NCBI GenBank assembly: GCA_034436335.1
Contig: DAOTVO010000049.1
Span: forward strand, 1 to 57,289
DNA length: 57,289 nt
Origin: UBA877 sp034436335
GTDB taxonomy: Bacteria > Chloroflexota > Anaerolineae > Anaerolineales > Villigracilaceae
Reading direction: 5' to 3'
Shown here: one piece after another, positions 26,201 through 34,800 of the stretch
How positions within the stretch are numbered: the first letter of the stretch is position 1
Layout: every line of letters starts with the position of its first letter
Translations under genes and position numbers: made by a program
The notes under the pieces: model-generated
Seen by the model: only the letters and a program-made list of their open reading frames with translations
Database searches by the model: none
Told to the model about the DNA's origin: nothing

Positions 26201-26757
26201 TGCTTCTCGACCTCCAAATGCCGGAAATGGATGGCTTTGCTGTTCTGCAAGCGATGCGCGAAGCCCCCTGGACGCATAATATTCCTGTCATTGTAATCAC
26301 AGGGAGAAACCTGACCGAATCGGATATGGCACGCTTGAACGAGGGAGTGGCGGTTGTCCTGCAAAAGGGCTTGTTTGGGCCTGATGAAACCATTGCACAC
26401 ATTGGCGCAGCCCTGGAACGCAAGCACCGCCTAAGCCTGGATGCGCAGCGATTGGTGCGTCTTGCCATGTTGTTCATCCACGAGAATTACGCCCAGCCGA
26501 TAACTCGCGGGGACATTGCCCGTCACATCAACATTGCCGAAGATTATCTGACATTTTGTTTCCGGCAAGAATTGGGGACAACGCCCATCAAATATTTGCA
26601 ACGTTATCGCCTGCATCAAGCCAAAAAATTGCTAAAAGACAGTGCCTTGAGCATTACAGAAATTGCATCGGCAGTTGGTTTTAGTGACAGCGGATACTTT
26701 AGCCGTGTTTTTCACCGCGAAACGGGCGTATCGCCCGAAGCCTTCCGGCGTGCTTGA
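23245..26757 (+). CDS. Hybrid sensor kinase: LacI-type sugar-sensing domain, histidine kinase, two receivers, AraC DNA-binding domain
   Basis: 1170 residues, no signal peptide or membrane helix. Residues 1-285 are a LacI/PurR-type ligand domain without its HTH (MTTIGVLAGWQFYRTATN, DDLSGDSGMRLSAF, IAVIGFDNRLEG, then RQSCGCK). Residues 330-550 are a helical or GAF-like region. The kinase has His577 in FLSTISHELRVPLN, the N box LRQIVINLVNNAIKFT and GLGLGLAICKTLVE. A degenerate receiver lacking the key Asp (about 810-925) precedes a true receiver with Asp989 in LVLLDLQMPEMDG. An AraC HTH (about 1070-1168) ends with SGYFSRVFHRETGVSPEAF. The start at 23245 has GGGAG at 6 nt; an ATG two codons upstream overlaps that site. 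It probably senses an imported sugar in the cytoplasm and controls the glucan genes downstream. Confidence 0.88.
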   Translation: MTTIGVLAGWQFYRTATNLSYLAPIFRGMSRAAQKLNCNLLFGCGIGPSASPNDPFRPAWPVPGPEQDFIPIGPWNTHGLIVATPLHSSMRAEYLQQVRAAGLPVLFIGSGEPGPTIMANNVAGITAAVQHLAAHGHRRIAFIAGSSDDLSGDSGMRLSAFRTACRMFGIPFDERLLVYGRHVYDGGFAGAQQILASGVPFTALVASNDESAIGAMDALKQAGVRIPEDIAVIGFDNRLEGAVQTPGLTSVHVPLFNMGYHAVEQMWRHLTLGQPLPELMEVDTHLVVRQSCGCKTGNSIQIPAHPKQPLYQQIAAQIRKQSYGLEETETIDLCRSLTEAFEKSLADSDASDFRAALSRVLQRTVENEDGAHIWQDAISLIAQNLENHSNLPLAKTLLDEARVSISEQMQQQYRLYALSERWTSSRLSLLTARLLTALEEEQIYEILARYLPDFGIEFAQVGLFEAEGDDPFAWCLLRDGLNPKQALQRLRSQDFPPEGLLPNDRSFQLTLIPVTDQTGQIGFMAFDAAHLNLYGAIVQQLGSALNTARLYRQATEARRAAEEANSLKSRFLSTISHELRVPLNLIVGLSGLILEESEEQNVSLPETTRRDIERVHAYAQHLGGLIGDVIDLASSGAGQLRLQYEAVNLGDTLRVVAESGQQLALDKGLTWQADLPENGPWVWGDRTRLRQIVINLVNNAIKFTARGQVSLRLITQDGWARIEVQDTGLGIPIEEQAHIFEAFHRSERSVTGGYPGLGLGLAICKTLVEMHGGKIGVSSTGIEGEGATFWVALPEFQPEQSERAALDSPAKGKKILLLFQTPGDYPALAEKLRQQAIQLCQAPLDQPAEWQPQLAISPPDAIVLAIHDESNLAWRAMKLIKSIQAAQDIPVIFYRASAEGEATLTLDYLTKPIEPEALIRVLDQHLTILEPTAQAVRTFLVVDDDINALELYSRILRLHSPSNRVLAAQNGREALKILLKEKIDLVLLDLQMPEMDGFAVLQAMREAPWTHNIPVIVITGRNLTESDMARLNEGVAVVLQKGLFGPDETIAHIGAALERKHRLSLDAQRLVRLAMLFIHENYAQPITRGDIARHINIAEDYLTFCFRQELGTTPIKYLQRYRLHQAKKLLKDSALSITEIASAVGFSDSGYFSRVFHRETGVSPEAFRRA

Positions 26758-26969
26758 GTCAATTCGCCTGGTCTGCCGGTAGATTGAGAGCCAGAATGGG
26801 TCAAAAGAGGGGGGATTCCTGCTTCGCCGGACTCGATTCTCTGTTTTGTCCAATTGATTCACGCTTTTCTTCAAGACTCGCTCTCACTCTTTTCCTAAAA
26901 TGTAATCAGGCCTAGGTCTTTGCGCCAAAGCCGAATTTCCAAATTTGTTTTTCACGAAGGAGAAGAACG

Positions 26970-28319
26970 ATGTACAAAAAACTATTTTCTTTTCTGAGCC
27001 TGGTGGTGGTTTTGGCCACCCTTCTGGCTGCCTGCGGCTCCCCGGCAACCCCAACAGCCGGAACCGGCAATGAGCCTCAGACGGGGAATGAACCCACACA
27101 GAAAGTCACCTTGCGCGTGCTAGTGCATCAGAACCCGCCGATGGTGGCTTTCATGGAAACTTTCAATCAGCAGTTCCATGAAAAGCACCCCAACATCACG
27201 GTGGATATGTCGGTAGTCAATGCCAACGAACTCAGCACCGTCTCGCAGACCCGCCTTTCGGCCAACGACATTGACGTGCTGGATATCTTCGGCTTTGCCA
27301 ACGCTGCCCAGCCCTACATGAAGCAGGTTGACCCGCCTAACTGGCAACAGTTGATTGAAGCCGGCTTGCTGATGGACCTCACCGGTCAGGACTTTCTAAA
27401 GTATTACGACGCCGCCACCATTGCGGATGCCGGTTCCTACAACGGCAAAGTGTATGCCGTCAATCTGGGACGCGTCATCTACAGCGGCATCTACTACAAC
27501 AAGAACCTATTTGCTCAGTATAACGTCAAAGTTCCCACCACTTGGTCGGAACTGGTTACGGCCTGCGAGACCTTCAAAGCCGCCAACATCCCCTGCATGA
27601 CCGCCGGCGGTAAAGACGGCTGGCCGATTTTCGTCGGCGCTTACGGCCTGCTTGGCTCCATTTATCCCGACCAGGCCGCTCTGGTGGAGGGCCTGTGGAC
27701 GGGCACCATCAAGTGGAATGACGAGAAATCCCTTGACATGTGGCGCAAGATGCAGGTCTACGCCCGTGACATGATGGAAGAAGGCGCCAGCGGCATTGCC
27801 GGCGACGCGGCTCCCGGTCGCTTTGCTTCCGGTGCGGTGGCGATGTTCCCCGGCGGCAGTTGGTATGCTCCGGCGATTGATGCTGCCCAGCCTGCCTTTG
27901 AGTGGGGCTACATCCCCTTCCCCGGCTCTGACAATCCCGAAGACAACAAGTACTGGTTCGGCAAATACGACCAGGGCTGGGCGATTGCCGCCAACACCCC
28001 CAACGCCGAAGCCGCTCTGCTCTACCTGGCCGAATTCTCTGAACCCTCCAACTATCAGGCGTTCGTAGATGCCGTTGGTTTCATCCCCACCCAGCCAACT
28101 GCTCAACTCAACACCCAGATCGGTGCCGAAATCGCCCCCTATCTGGCGAACTTCCGTGTCGGCTACGAACAGTACTGGGTCGCCCCCAAGGGCGCAGGTC
28201 AGTTTGCCAATCCCTGGGCTTCCTACTTCAAGCCCTTCGGCACGTTTGATGACCCGGTGGAACTGGCCAACAAAGTGCAGGAAGATCTGCAGGCTGGCCT
28301 AGATGCCGTAAACAAGTAA
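26970..28319 (+). CDS. ABC sugar transporter solute-binding lipoprotein (SBP_bac_1)
   Basis: 449 residues. A lipoprotein signal ends in TLLAAC (Cys22), then a Thr/Pro linker. The mature protein shows VTLRVLVHQNPPMVAFMETF, FHEKHPNITVDMSVV and a late YDQGWAIAANTPNAEAALLYL, typical of family 1 binding proteins for oligosaccharides. GAAGGAG precedes the ATG. It is the first gene of a sugar import and degradation cluster; the enzymes that follow suggest beta-1,3-gluco-oligosaccharides as ligand, which is inference. A TAAAAT near 26896 could be its -10. A strong terminator directly after the gene probably lowers permease transcription relative to the binding protein. Confidence 0.9.
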   Translation: MYKKLFSFLSLVVVLATLLAACGSPATPTAGTGNEPQTGNEPTQKVTLRVLVHQNPPMVAFMETFNQQFHEKHPNITVDMSVVNANELSTVSQTRLSANDIDVLDIFGFANAAQPYMKQVDPPNWQQLIEAGLLMDLTGQDFLKYYDAATIADAGSYNGKVYAVNLGRVIYSGIYYNKNLFAQYNVKVPTTWSELVTACETFKAANIPCMTAGGKDGWPIFVGAYGLLGSIYPDQAALVEGLWTGTIKWNDEKSLDMWRKMQVYARDMMEEGASGIAGDAAPGRFASGAVAMFPGGSWYAPAIDAAQPAFEWGYIPFPGSDNPEDNKYWFGKYDQGWAIAANTPNAEAALLYLAEFSEPSNYQAFVDAVGFIPTQPTAQLNTQIGAEIAPYLANFRVGYEQYWVAPKGAGQFANPWASYFKPFGTFDDPVELANKVQEDLQAGLDAVNK

Positions 28320-28333
28320 GCCATCTTCTCTCT

Positions 28334-28371
28334 CTGGGCTTCCTGCTTCGGCAGGAAGCCCAGACTTTTTT
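28334..28371 (+). terminator. Strong intercistronic terminator between binding protein and permeases
   Basis: CTGGGCTTCCTGC (28334-28346), loop TTCG, GCAGGAAGCCCAG (28351-28363): a perfect 13-bp stem with a very stable UUCG tetraloop, then ACTTTTTTAG. It lies 14 bp after the binding-protein stop and 20 bp before the permease start. No promoter is visible in between, so partial read-through must feed the downstream genes. Confidence 0.9.
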
Positions 28372-28390
28372 AGAAAGGAACCGGTGCCGC

Positions 28391-29317
28391 ATGTCTTATC
28401 ATTTTGGCCGTGGTTGGGCAAAGTTGACGCCCTATCTTCTGCTTCTACCGGGCCTGCTTGCTTACTTCATCATTGCGCTCGGGCCCTCCTTGGCAACAGC
28501 CGTCTTTTCGTTTACGGATGCCATCGGCATCAAAGGCGCTCCTGTTCATTGGATTGGCCTGGAAAATTATCGGGAATTTCTTCTTATGGGGCGCGCCTCG
28601 GCAGACAACTTTGACGCTCTCAAACGCACCCTCATTTTTAGCCTCATTGTCACTGTTGTCCAGTTCGCCCTGGGTTTATTCGTCGCTCTGATTGTAAACC
28701 AGAAACTGAGGGGAACGAACATCTTCCGCACCATCTACTTCATGCCCGTCATTCTTGGCGTGGTCATTCAGGGATTGATGTGGTCGCTGTTTCTCTACCC
28801 TCTGGGAGGACCCGTCGCAAAGGTTCTTGCGCTGTTTGGAATACATTCTGAATTTCTGGGCGGACAACCTGCCGAAGCCTTTGCCTGGGTGACTTTTGTC
28901 CAAATCTGGGCAAATATGGGCATCACCATGATGATTTTTATTGCCGGTTTGCAAACCATCCCCGCAGAACTCTATGAAGCCGCTCGCATTGACGGCGCGA
29001 ACACCTGGCAAGTCTTTCGCAACATTACCTGGCCGCTGCTCACGCCCAGCGTCAATACAAATTTACTGCTCAATGTCATTGGAAGTTTGCAGGCCTGGCA
29101 ACTCTTCCTGGTGCTGGTAGGTTATCGAAACGGCACTCAAGTCCTTGGTTATCTCATCTACGCCACCGGCTTTGGACAAACCTCCGGCAGCGTCACCAGC
29201 AGTTTCCGGCAGGGATATGCTGCCGCGGCCTCGATTGTGTTGTTCCTGCTCGTATTGGTGATTGGCATGATCGTCCAATACGTGTTGCAACGCCGCGAAG
29301 AAAGGATCTTAGGATGA
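28391..29317 (+). CDS. ABC sugar transporter permease, MalF type
   Basis: 308 residues with six membrane helices. The cytoplasmic EAA loop EAARIDGANTWQVFRNITWP (about 197-216) contacts the ATPase. LTPYLLLLPGLLAYFI at the start is typical of MalF/UgpA-type subunits. It forms the import channel with the MalG-type partner. It overlaps that gene by 4 bp (ATGA), so the two are translated together. AAAGGAA upstream is the likely ribosome site, at wide spacing. No ATP-binding subunit is encoded in the cluster; a shared MsmX/UgpC-like ATPase elsewhere is expected. Confidence 0.9.
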   Translation: MSYHFGRGWAKLTPYLLLLPGLLAYFIIALGPSLATAVFSFTDAIGIKGAPVHWIGLENYREFLLMGRASADNFDALKRTLIFSLIVTVVQFALGLFVALIVNQKLRGTNIFRTIYFMPVILGVVIQGLMWSLFLYPLGGPVAKVLALFGIHSEFLGGQPAEAFAWVTFVQIWANMGITMMIFIAGLQTIPAELYEAARIDGANTWQVFRNITWPLLTPSVNTNLLLNVIGSLQAWQLFLVLVGYRNGTQVLGYLIYATGFGQTSGSVTSSFRQGYAAAASIVLFLLVLVIGMIVQYVLQRREERILG

Positions 29318-30159
29318 AAACACAATCTGCTCCAAAATTTTCATCTCCAAAAATTCGCTGGGGAGTGGTCGCCTCTTACCTGGTGATGATCTTCTTTGCC
29401 CTGCTGTATTTGGGGCCGTTGCTTACGCTGGTGAACACTTCGCTTAAATCCATGCCCTCCTTCATGAAGAATGCCACCTCTCTGGCAACAGAATTGCACT
29501 TTCAAAACTTTGTGGACGCCTGGACAAAAGCCAATTTCCCCAAATACCTGCTCAATTCTGTGCTCTATACCTTTGCGGCAACCACAATCTACATCCTGGC
29601 GGCGGTATTTGTGGCCTTTCCCATTGCTCGCGGCTATATAAAATTCTCTCGCGCCATATTGACCCTGTTTGTCATCGCCCTCTTCCTGCCGCCGGCGCTC
29701 ATCCCCCAATTCCAACTCATGCTCCGCCTGGGGCTATATAACAACCCAATCGGGTATATTTTGCTCTTCATCGTCAACCCGGTTGGGATTGTGATCCTGG
29801 TCAACTACATCAAAACCGTGCCGCGCGAACTGGATGAGGCTGCTGCATTGGATGGCTGCGGCTACTTCCGCTTTGTCTGGTCTATTATCATCCCGTTGAT
29901 TCGCCCTGCCATTGCCACAGTCGTCGTCATGCATGCCATTGGCGTCTGGAACGAAGTAGTCGCGCCCACCATCTACCTGACCAACAAGAACTACTACCCC
30001 ATCACCCGCGGGCTGATTGTCTTCCAAGGCGTGTACGGGAGCAATTGGCCGACTCTGGCCGCCGCCGTTCTCTTGCTGGCCATGCCCATGCTCATCTTGT
30101 TCCTCTTCCTGCAACGATATATTGTCTCCGGTCTGACCGCCGGCGCAGTCAAAGGTTAG
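29314..30159 (+). CDS. ABC sugar transporter permease, MalG type
   Basis: 281 residues, six membrane helices. The EAA loop is DEAAALDGCGYFRFVWSIII with IPLIRPA after it. TSLKSMPSFMKNATSL in the first outer loop is typical of MalG/UgpE subunits. It starts inside the last codons of the MalF-type gene. The secreted GH16 gene begins 20 bp after its stop, so the cluster continues as one transcription unit. Confidence 0.9.
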   Translation: MKTQSAPKFSSPKIRWGVVASYLVMIFFALLYLGPLLTLVNTSLKSMPSFMKNATSLATELHFQNFVDAWTKANFPKYLLNSVLYTFAATTIYILAAVFVAFPIARGYIKFSRAILTLFVIALFLPPALIPQFQLMLRLGLYNNPIGYILLFIVNPVGIVILVNYIKTVPRELDEAAALDGCGYFRFVWSIIIPLIRPAIATVVVMHAIGVWNEVVAPTIYLTNKNYYPITRGLIVFQGVYGSNWPTLAAAVLLLAMPMLILFLFLQRYIVSGLTAGAVKG

Positions 30160-30178
30160 TTGCCAAAAGGGATCTTCC

Positions 30179-31057
30179 ATGAAACGCGCCCCTGCCTTTT
30201 TGCTCATCTTACTCGGCTCTGTTCTGATTTTGAACACCGCCGGCTGTGCCCCATCCGCGCCCGCCCCCACCGCCACACCCGCTCCGACGGTTACTCCACC
30301 TCCCACGGCGACGCTTGTCCCCACCCCTATCCCGACGCTAGCCGGCTGGACCCTCATCTGGCACGACGAATTCGACGGCCCGGAAATCAACCGTCAAAAC
30401 TGGACCTTCGACCTGGGCGGCAATGGCTGGGGCAACGGCGAAATGCAATATTACACCGACCGCCCCGAAAACGCCCGCATCGAAAACGGTCTCTTGGTCA
30501 TCGAAGCGCGCCAGGAAAAATATGGAGGCTCCTACTACACCTCCGCCCGCCTCAAGACCCAAGGCTTGCAAGAATTTCAATACGGCCGTTTTGAAGCCCG
30601 CATTAAAGTCCCAGAAGGCAAAGGCTTCTGGCCGGCTTTCTGGATGCTCGGCTCCAATTTTGCCCGCGTGGGCTGGCCCGATTGCGGCGAAATTGACATC
30701 ATGGAATACGTTGGGCGAGAACCTGACCTGATTATGGGCACCCTGCACGGCCCCGGCTACGCCGGCGCGCTGGGCATCAGCCAATGGAACCGGGTAGGCT
30801 ACAACGTCGCCGACGATTTCCACACCTACGCCATCGAATGGGACGAAAATCAAATTACCTGGTTCTACGATGGCGCCGCCTACCACACGGTCACCCGTGA
30901 AGACGTCGGCGAACGCCCCTGGGCCTTCGACCAGCCCTTCTTCTTCATCCTGAACCTGGCCGTCGGCGGCACCCTCGGCGGCATGGTCAGCCCCACCACC
31001 GTCTTCCCGGCGCAATATCTGGTAGATTATGTCCGCGTCTATGAAAAACAGCCCTGA
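30179..31057 (+). CDS. GH16 endo-beta-1,3-glucanase (laminarinase), lipoprotein
   Basis: 292 residues. The signal peptide ends in NTAGC (Cys23), so the enzyme is anchored outside the membrane through a Thr/Pro-rich spacer (24-55). The catalytic domain starts WTLIWHDEFDGPEINRQNW. The GH16 active site is EIDIME at 171-176, with Glu171 as nucleophile, Asp173 and Glu176 as acid/base. GFWPAFWMLG and WEIDIM-adjacent aromatic residues suit laminarin. The additional Met in E-I-D-I-M-E marks laminarinases rather than lichenases. It should cut beta-1,3-glucans into oligosaccharides for the neighbouring importer. No carbohydrate-binding module is present. Confidence 0.92.
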   Translation: MKRAPAFLLILLGSVLILNTAGCAPSAPAPTATPAPTVTPPPTATLVPTPIPTLAGWTLIWHDEFDGPEINRQNWTFDLGGNGWGNGEMQYYTDRPENARIENGLLVIEARQEKYGGSYYTSARLKTQGLQEFQYGRFEARIKVPEGKGFWPAFWMLGSNFARVGWPDCGEIDIMEYVGREPDLIMGTLHGPGYAGALGISQWNRVGYNVADDFHTYAIEWDENQITWFYDGAAYHTVTREDVGERPWAFDQPFFFILNLAVGGTLGGMVSPTTVFPAQYLVDYVRVYEKQP

Positions 31058-31829
31058 GACACTGTTCTTCGACGATTTCACCGACGCGCACCTCAACCGC
31101 AAGGCTTGGAACGTTGAAGTCAGCGGTGAAATCCACAACAACGAACAACAAGCCTACGTGGACTCACCGGCGACCGTTTTCCTTTCACAAGACGAACCCG
31201 ATGCACGCGGCGTGCTGGTGCTGCAGGCCGAGTACCGACCAGGCTTCTGTACCCCGCAAGGGACGAAACTGGATTTCATCTCGGGTCGGGTGGATACCCG
31301 AAACAAAATAACCTTTCGCTATGGGCGCATTGCCGCTCGACTGAAGATACCGCCCATCCAGGGTTTGTGGCCTGCCTTTTGGACGCTTGGCATTTCGGAA
31401 AAGTGGCCGGCGTGCGGTGAAATTGACGTTATGGAATCCGTAGGCGAACCCGATTGGATCAGCGCGGCGATACATGGAGAAAACTATTCTGGCGAAGCCG
31501 CCCCGGTCAACAAAAAATACTTTCCGCCGCCGCAAAGCATCGCCGACTGGCACATCTATACTGCCGAATGCACCCCTGATAGACTCTTGTTTTTTGTGGA
31601 TGACGAGTTAATCTATCGCGTCACCCGCCCGATGGTCACTTTTTTCGGACCATGGGCCTTCGATAACGATAAATTTGTAATTCTCAATCTCGCTCTGGGC
31701 GGGACCTATCCCTTCAAAACCAACGGCGTGCACCGACCTTATTACGGCCTATCGGATCAGGCTGTGGAGGCAATTCAAAACCACCAGGCACGCTTTGTGG
31801 TGGATTGGGTCAAAATCACTGCGCTCTAA
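31029..31829 (+). CDS. GH16 glucanase without signal peptide (cytoplasmic)
   Basis: 266 residues. FFDDFTDAHLNRKAWN starts the GH16 fold directly; there is no signal sequence. The active site is EIDVME at 131-136 (Glu131, Asp133, Glu136). YGRIAARLKIPPIQGLWPAFWTLG precedes it, quoted only as a pattern at 98-121. It overlaps the secreted GH16 gene by 29 bp. Codon 5 is a second ATG (31041) and either could start. A cytoplasmic GH16 would shorten imported oligosaccharides before phosphorolysis by the next gene product. The two GH16 proteins differ strongly outside the active site, so this is not a recent duplication. Confidence 0.88.
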   Translation: MSASMKNSPETLFFDDFTDAHLNRKAWNVEVSGEIHNNEQQAYVDSPATVFLSQDEPDARGVLVLQAEYRPGFCTPQGTKLDFISGRVDTRNKITFRYGRIAARLKIPPIQGLWPAFWTLGISEKWPACGEIDVMESVGEPDWISAAIHGENYSGEAAPVNKKYFPPPQSIADWHIYTAECTPDRLLFFVDDELIYRVTRPMVTFFGPWAFDNDKFVILNLALGGTYPFKTNGVHRPYYGLSDQAVEAIQNHQARFVVDWVKITAL

Positions 31830-31849
31830 GCGCCTTGGAGAATTTTCGC

Positions 31850-34800
31850 ATGTCCTCTCCCAAACATTCCCCTCTCTATCTCGGCGAAACCCTGCTGACG
31901 CCCCCGCCTGCCGAACCGGTCGGAGGGTATGTTTCTCTGTTTGGCGAAACCTTCTACAAAATCCAGCATTATGATGCCATGCCACCGTTTTTCATGAGCA
32001 TCGTCAGCGGCGCAGACCATTGGCTGTTCATTGCTTCTACCGGCGGCCTCTCTGCCGGGCGCGTCCACGCCGACCAGGCGCTGTTTCCTTACTACACCGA
32101 AGATAAACTGACAGAAAACAGTGAGAATACAGGCGCAAAAACCATTTTCCGCGTCACACGCGGCGCGCAAACCTGGCTCTGGGAACCGTTTTCCATCCGT
32201 CAACAAGGAATCTATCGCGTAGAACGCAATCTGTACAAAAACGTCCCCGGCACGGCGCTGGTCTTCGAAGAAATCAACCACTCGCTCGAACTGATCTATC
32301 GTTACGCCTGGCGCACCAGCGACCGCTTTGGTTTTGTCAAAACCGCCTGGCTGGAAAACATCAGCCATCTGAAAGCCTCTTGCGAAATAGAACTGCTCGA
32401 CGGCCTGCAAAACATCCTGCCCGCCAATGTCAGCGCCGCCACCCAGAACCTCTTTAGTTGTCTGCTCGATGCCTACAAGCGCAGCGAATTGGATGAAGAA
32501 ACCGGCCTTGGCCTCTTCACCCTCAACTCGCGCCTGACCGACCTGGCAGAACCCAGCGAATCGTTAGCCGCCAACACCGTCTTCCAGGTAGGACTCACGC
32601 CCATCAGCATCTTGCTCTCCTCCAGGCAATTGGATTCCTTCCGCTTTGGCGGAAGCCTCGAAACGGAAAAGGAAGTGCGCGGCGAACGCGGCGCCTACTT
32701 CGTCCACGCCAATTTGCATTTGGAGGCCGCTCAGGAGCACACCTGGTCTCTGGTCGCCGATGTAAACCAAGATCATACCTCCCTGGAAAAACTACGCGCC
32801 TTTCTCAAGACCCCGGCAGAAGCCCAGCGGCAAACTATCGAGCAAGAAATTGACTTCAGCGCCTTCAACTTGCAAAAAATTGTCGCCTGCGCTGATGGCC
32901 TGCAAGTTTCCGAAAACATGCTTGCCGGCGCTCACCACTTCTCGAACGTCCTATTCAATATCATGCGCGGCGGCGTATTTGCCAATCAATACTGGATTGA
33001 CAAGGCTGACCTGCTCAACTTTTTGGAGACTCATCAGCGCGGACTGACGCAGACCCATGCTGAATTCTTTGCCGCCCTGCCCGAAAAAATTCACCTGTCC
33101 GCTCTACAATCTCGCGCTGCAGAGTGCAATTTTCCCAACTTACGCCGCCTGTTGAACACCTACCTGCCGCTCACCTTTAGCCGCAGGCATGGCGATCCCA
33201 GCCGTCCCTGGAATCGTTTCTCCATCAACCTGAAAAACCCAAACGGCTCACAACGCCTCGATTACGAGGGCAACTGGCGAGACATCTTCCAAAATTGGGA
33301 GGCCCTGGCCTATTCCTACCCTGAATACATCGAAGCGATGATAGACACCTTCCTGTGCGCCACCACCGCCGATGGATACAATCCTTACCGCATCACCCGC
33401 AGCGGGCTGGATTGGGAAGTCCCTGAAGATGGCAACCCCTGGGCAAATATCGGCTATTGGAGCGACCATCAAATCATCTACCTGCAAAAACTGCTCGAGG
33501 CCGACGAGCGCTTTCACCCCGGCGCCTTAAGAGAGCGGCTCAACCAACCCCGCTTGAGTTACGCCAACGTCCCCTACCGCATTAAGCCCTACGCCGACCT
33601 GCTGAAAGACCCCTACAATACCATTCTCTTCGACCATGCTCTGCATGAACAAATCGAGCAAGCCGTGAAAGAGTTTGGCAGCGATGCGCGTCTGCTCTGC
33701 ACGGCAAACGGCGTCCTCATACACGCTTCGTTAACCGAAAAACTGCTCACCCTCCTCTTGGCAAAACTGGTCAACTTCGTCCCCGAAGGCGGCATCTGGA
33801 TGAACACCCAGCGCCCCGAGTGGAACGATGCCAACAACGCCCTGGTCGGGCGCGGCCTCTCGGTGGTGACGCTTAGCTACCTGCGCCGCTTCCTAACTTT
33901 CTTCCGCGACCTGATTCGAGACGAACGAGAGGACTTTTCTCTACACGCAGAAGTAGCCGAGTGGTTCAAATCGGTCGCAGCGGTCTTGCAGCGCTTTCAG
34001 CCGGCTTTGGCGGGCTCCTTCTCCCCTGCCGAACGGCGCGCCATGATGGATGCTCTCGGCGAAGCAGGCAGCGCCTACCGCTGGAATTACTACCAAAACG
34101 GTTTTTCGGGCGCGTTCGGCCAACTCTCGGCGGCTGACTTGCAAATTTTCCTCGAGCTGGCGCAGCGATACGTGGAACACAGCCTGCGCGCCAACCGCCG
34201 TCCCGATGCCCTTTATCATGCCTACAACTTGTTGCGCCTCGAAGCCGACGGCGTATACATAGATCGCCTATACGAAATGCTCGAAGGGCAGGTCGCCCTC
34301 CTGTCGTCCGGCCTGCTCGACGGTCAGGAATCGCTCGAACTACTGCGCAGTTTACGCCACAGCGCCCTCTACCGCCCCGACCAGCACACATACATTCTCT
34401 ATCCCGATAAATCTCTGCCCTCCTTCCTGCAAAAGAACAGCCTGACGGCGAAGCAGTTCGGCCATCTCAAACTCCCTGCCGTTCTGACGCAAGCCCAGGA
34501 TACGAGCCTGTTTACGCGGGATATGCACGGCCTCTATCACTTTGCCGCCGGTCTGCGCAACGTCAAAGATGTCCGCCGGGCGCTGGAAACCCTGAAAACA
34601 ATCCCAGCCTACACCGCCCTTGTGGAAAGCGAAGAACAGGCTATCCTCGACCTGTTCGAAGCCACCTTCCGCCATGCCGAATTTACTGGGCGCTCCGGCA
34701 CATTTTTCGGCTACGAGGGACTGGGCAGCGTTTACTGGCACATGGTCTCCAAGTTGCTGCTGGCGGTGCAAGAAACCGCCCTGCGCTGTCAGCATGAACC

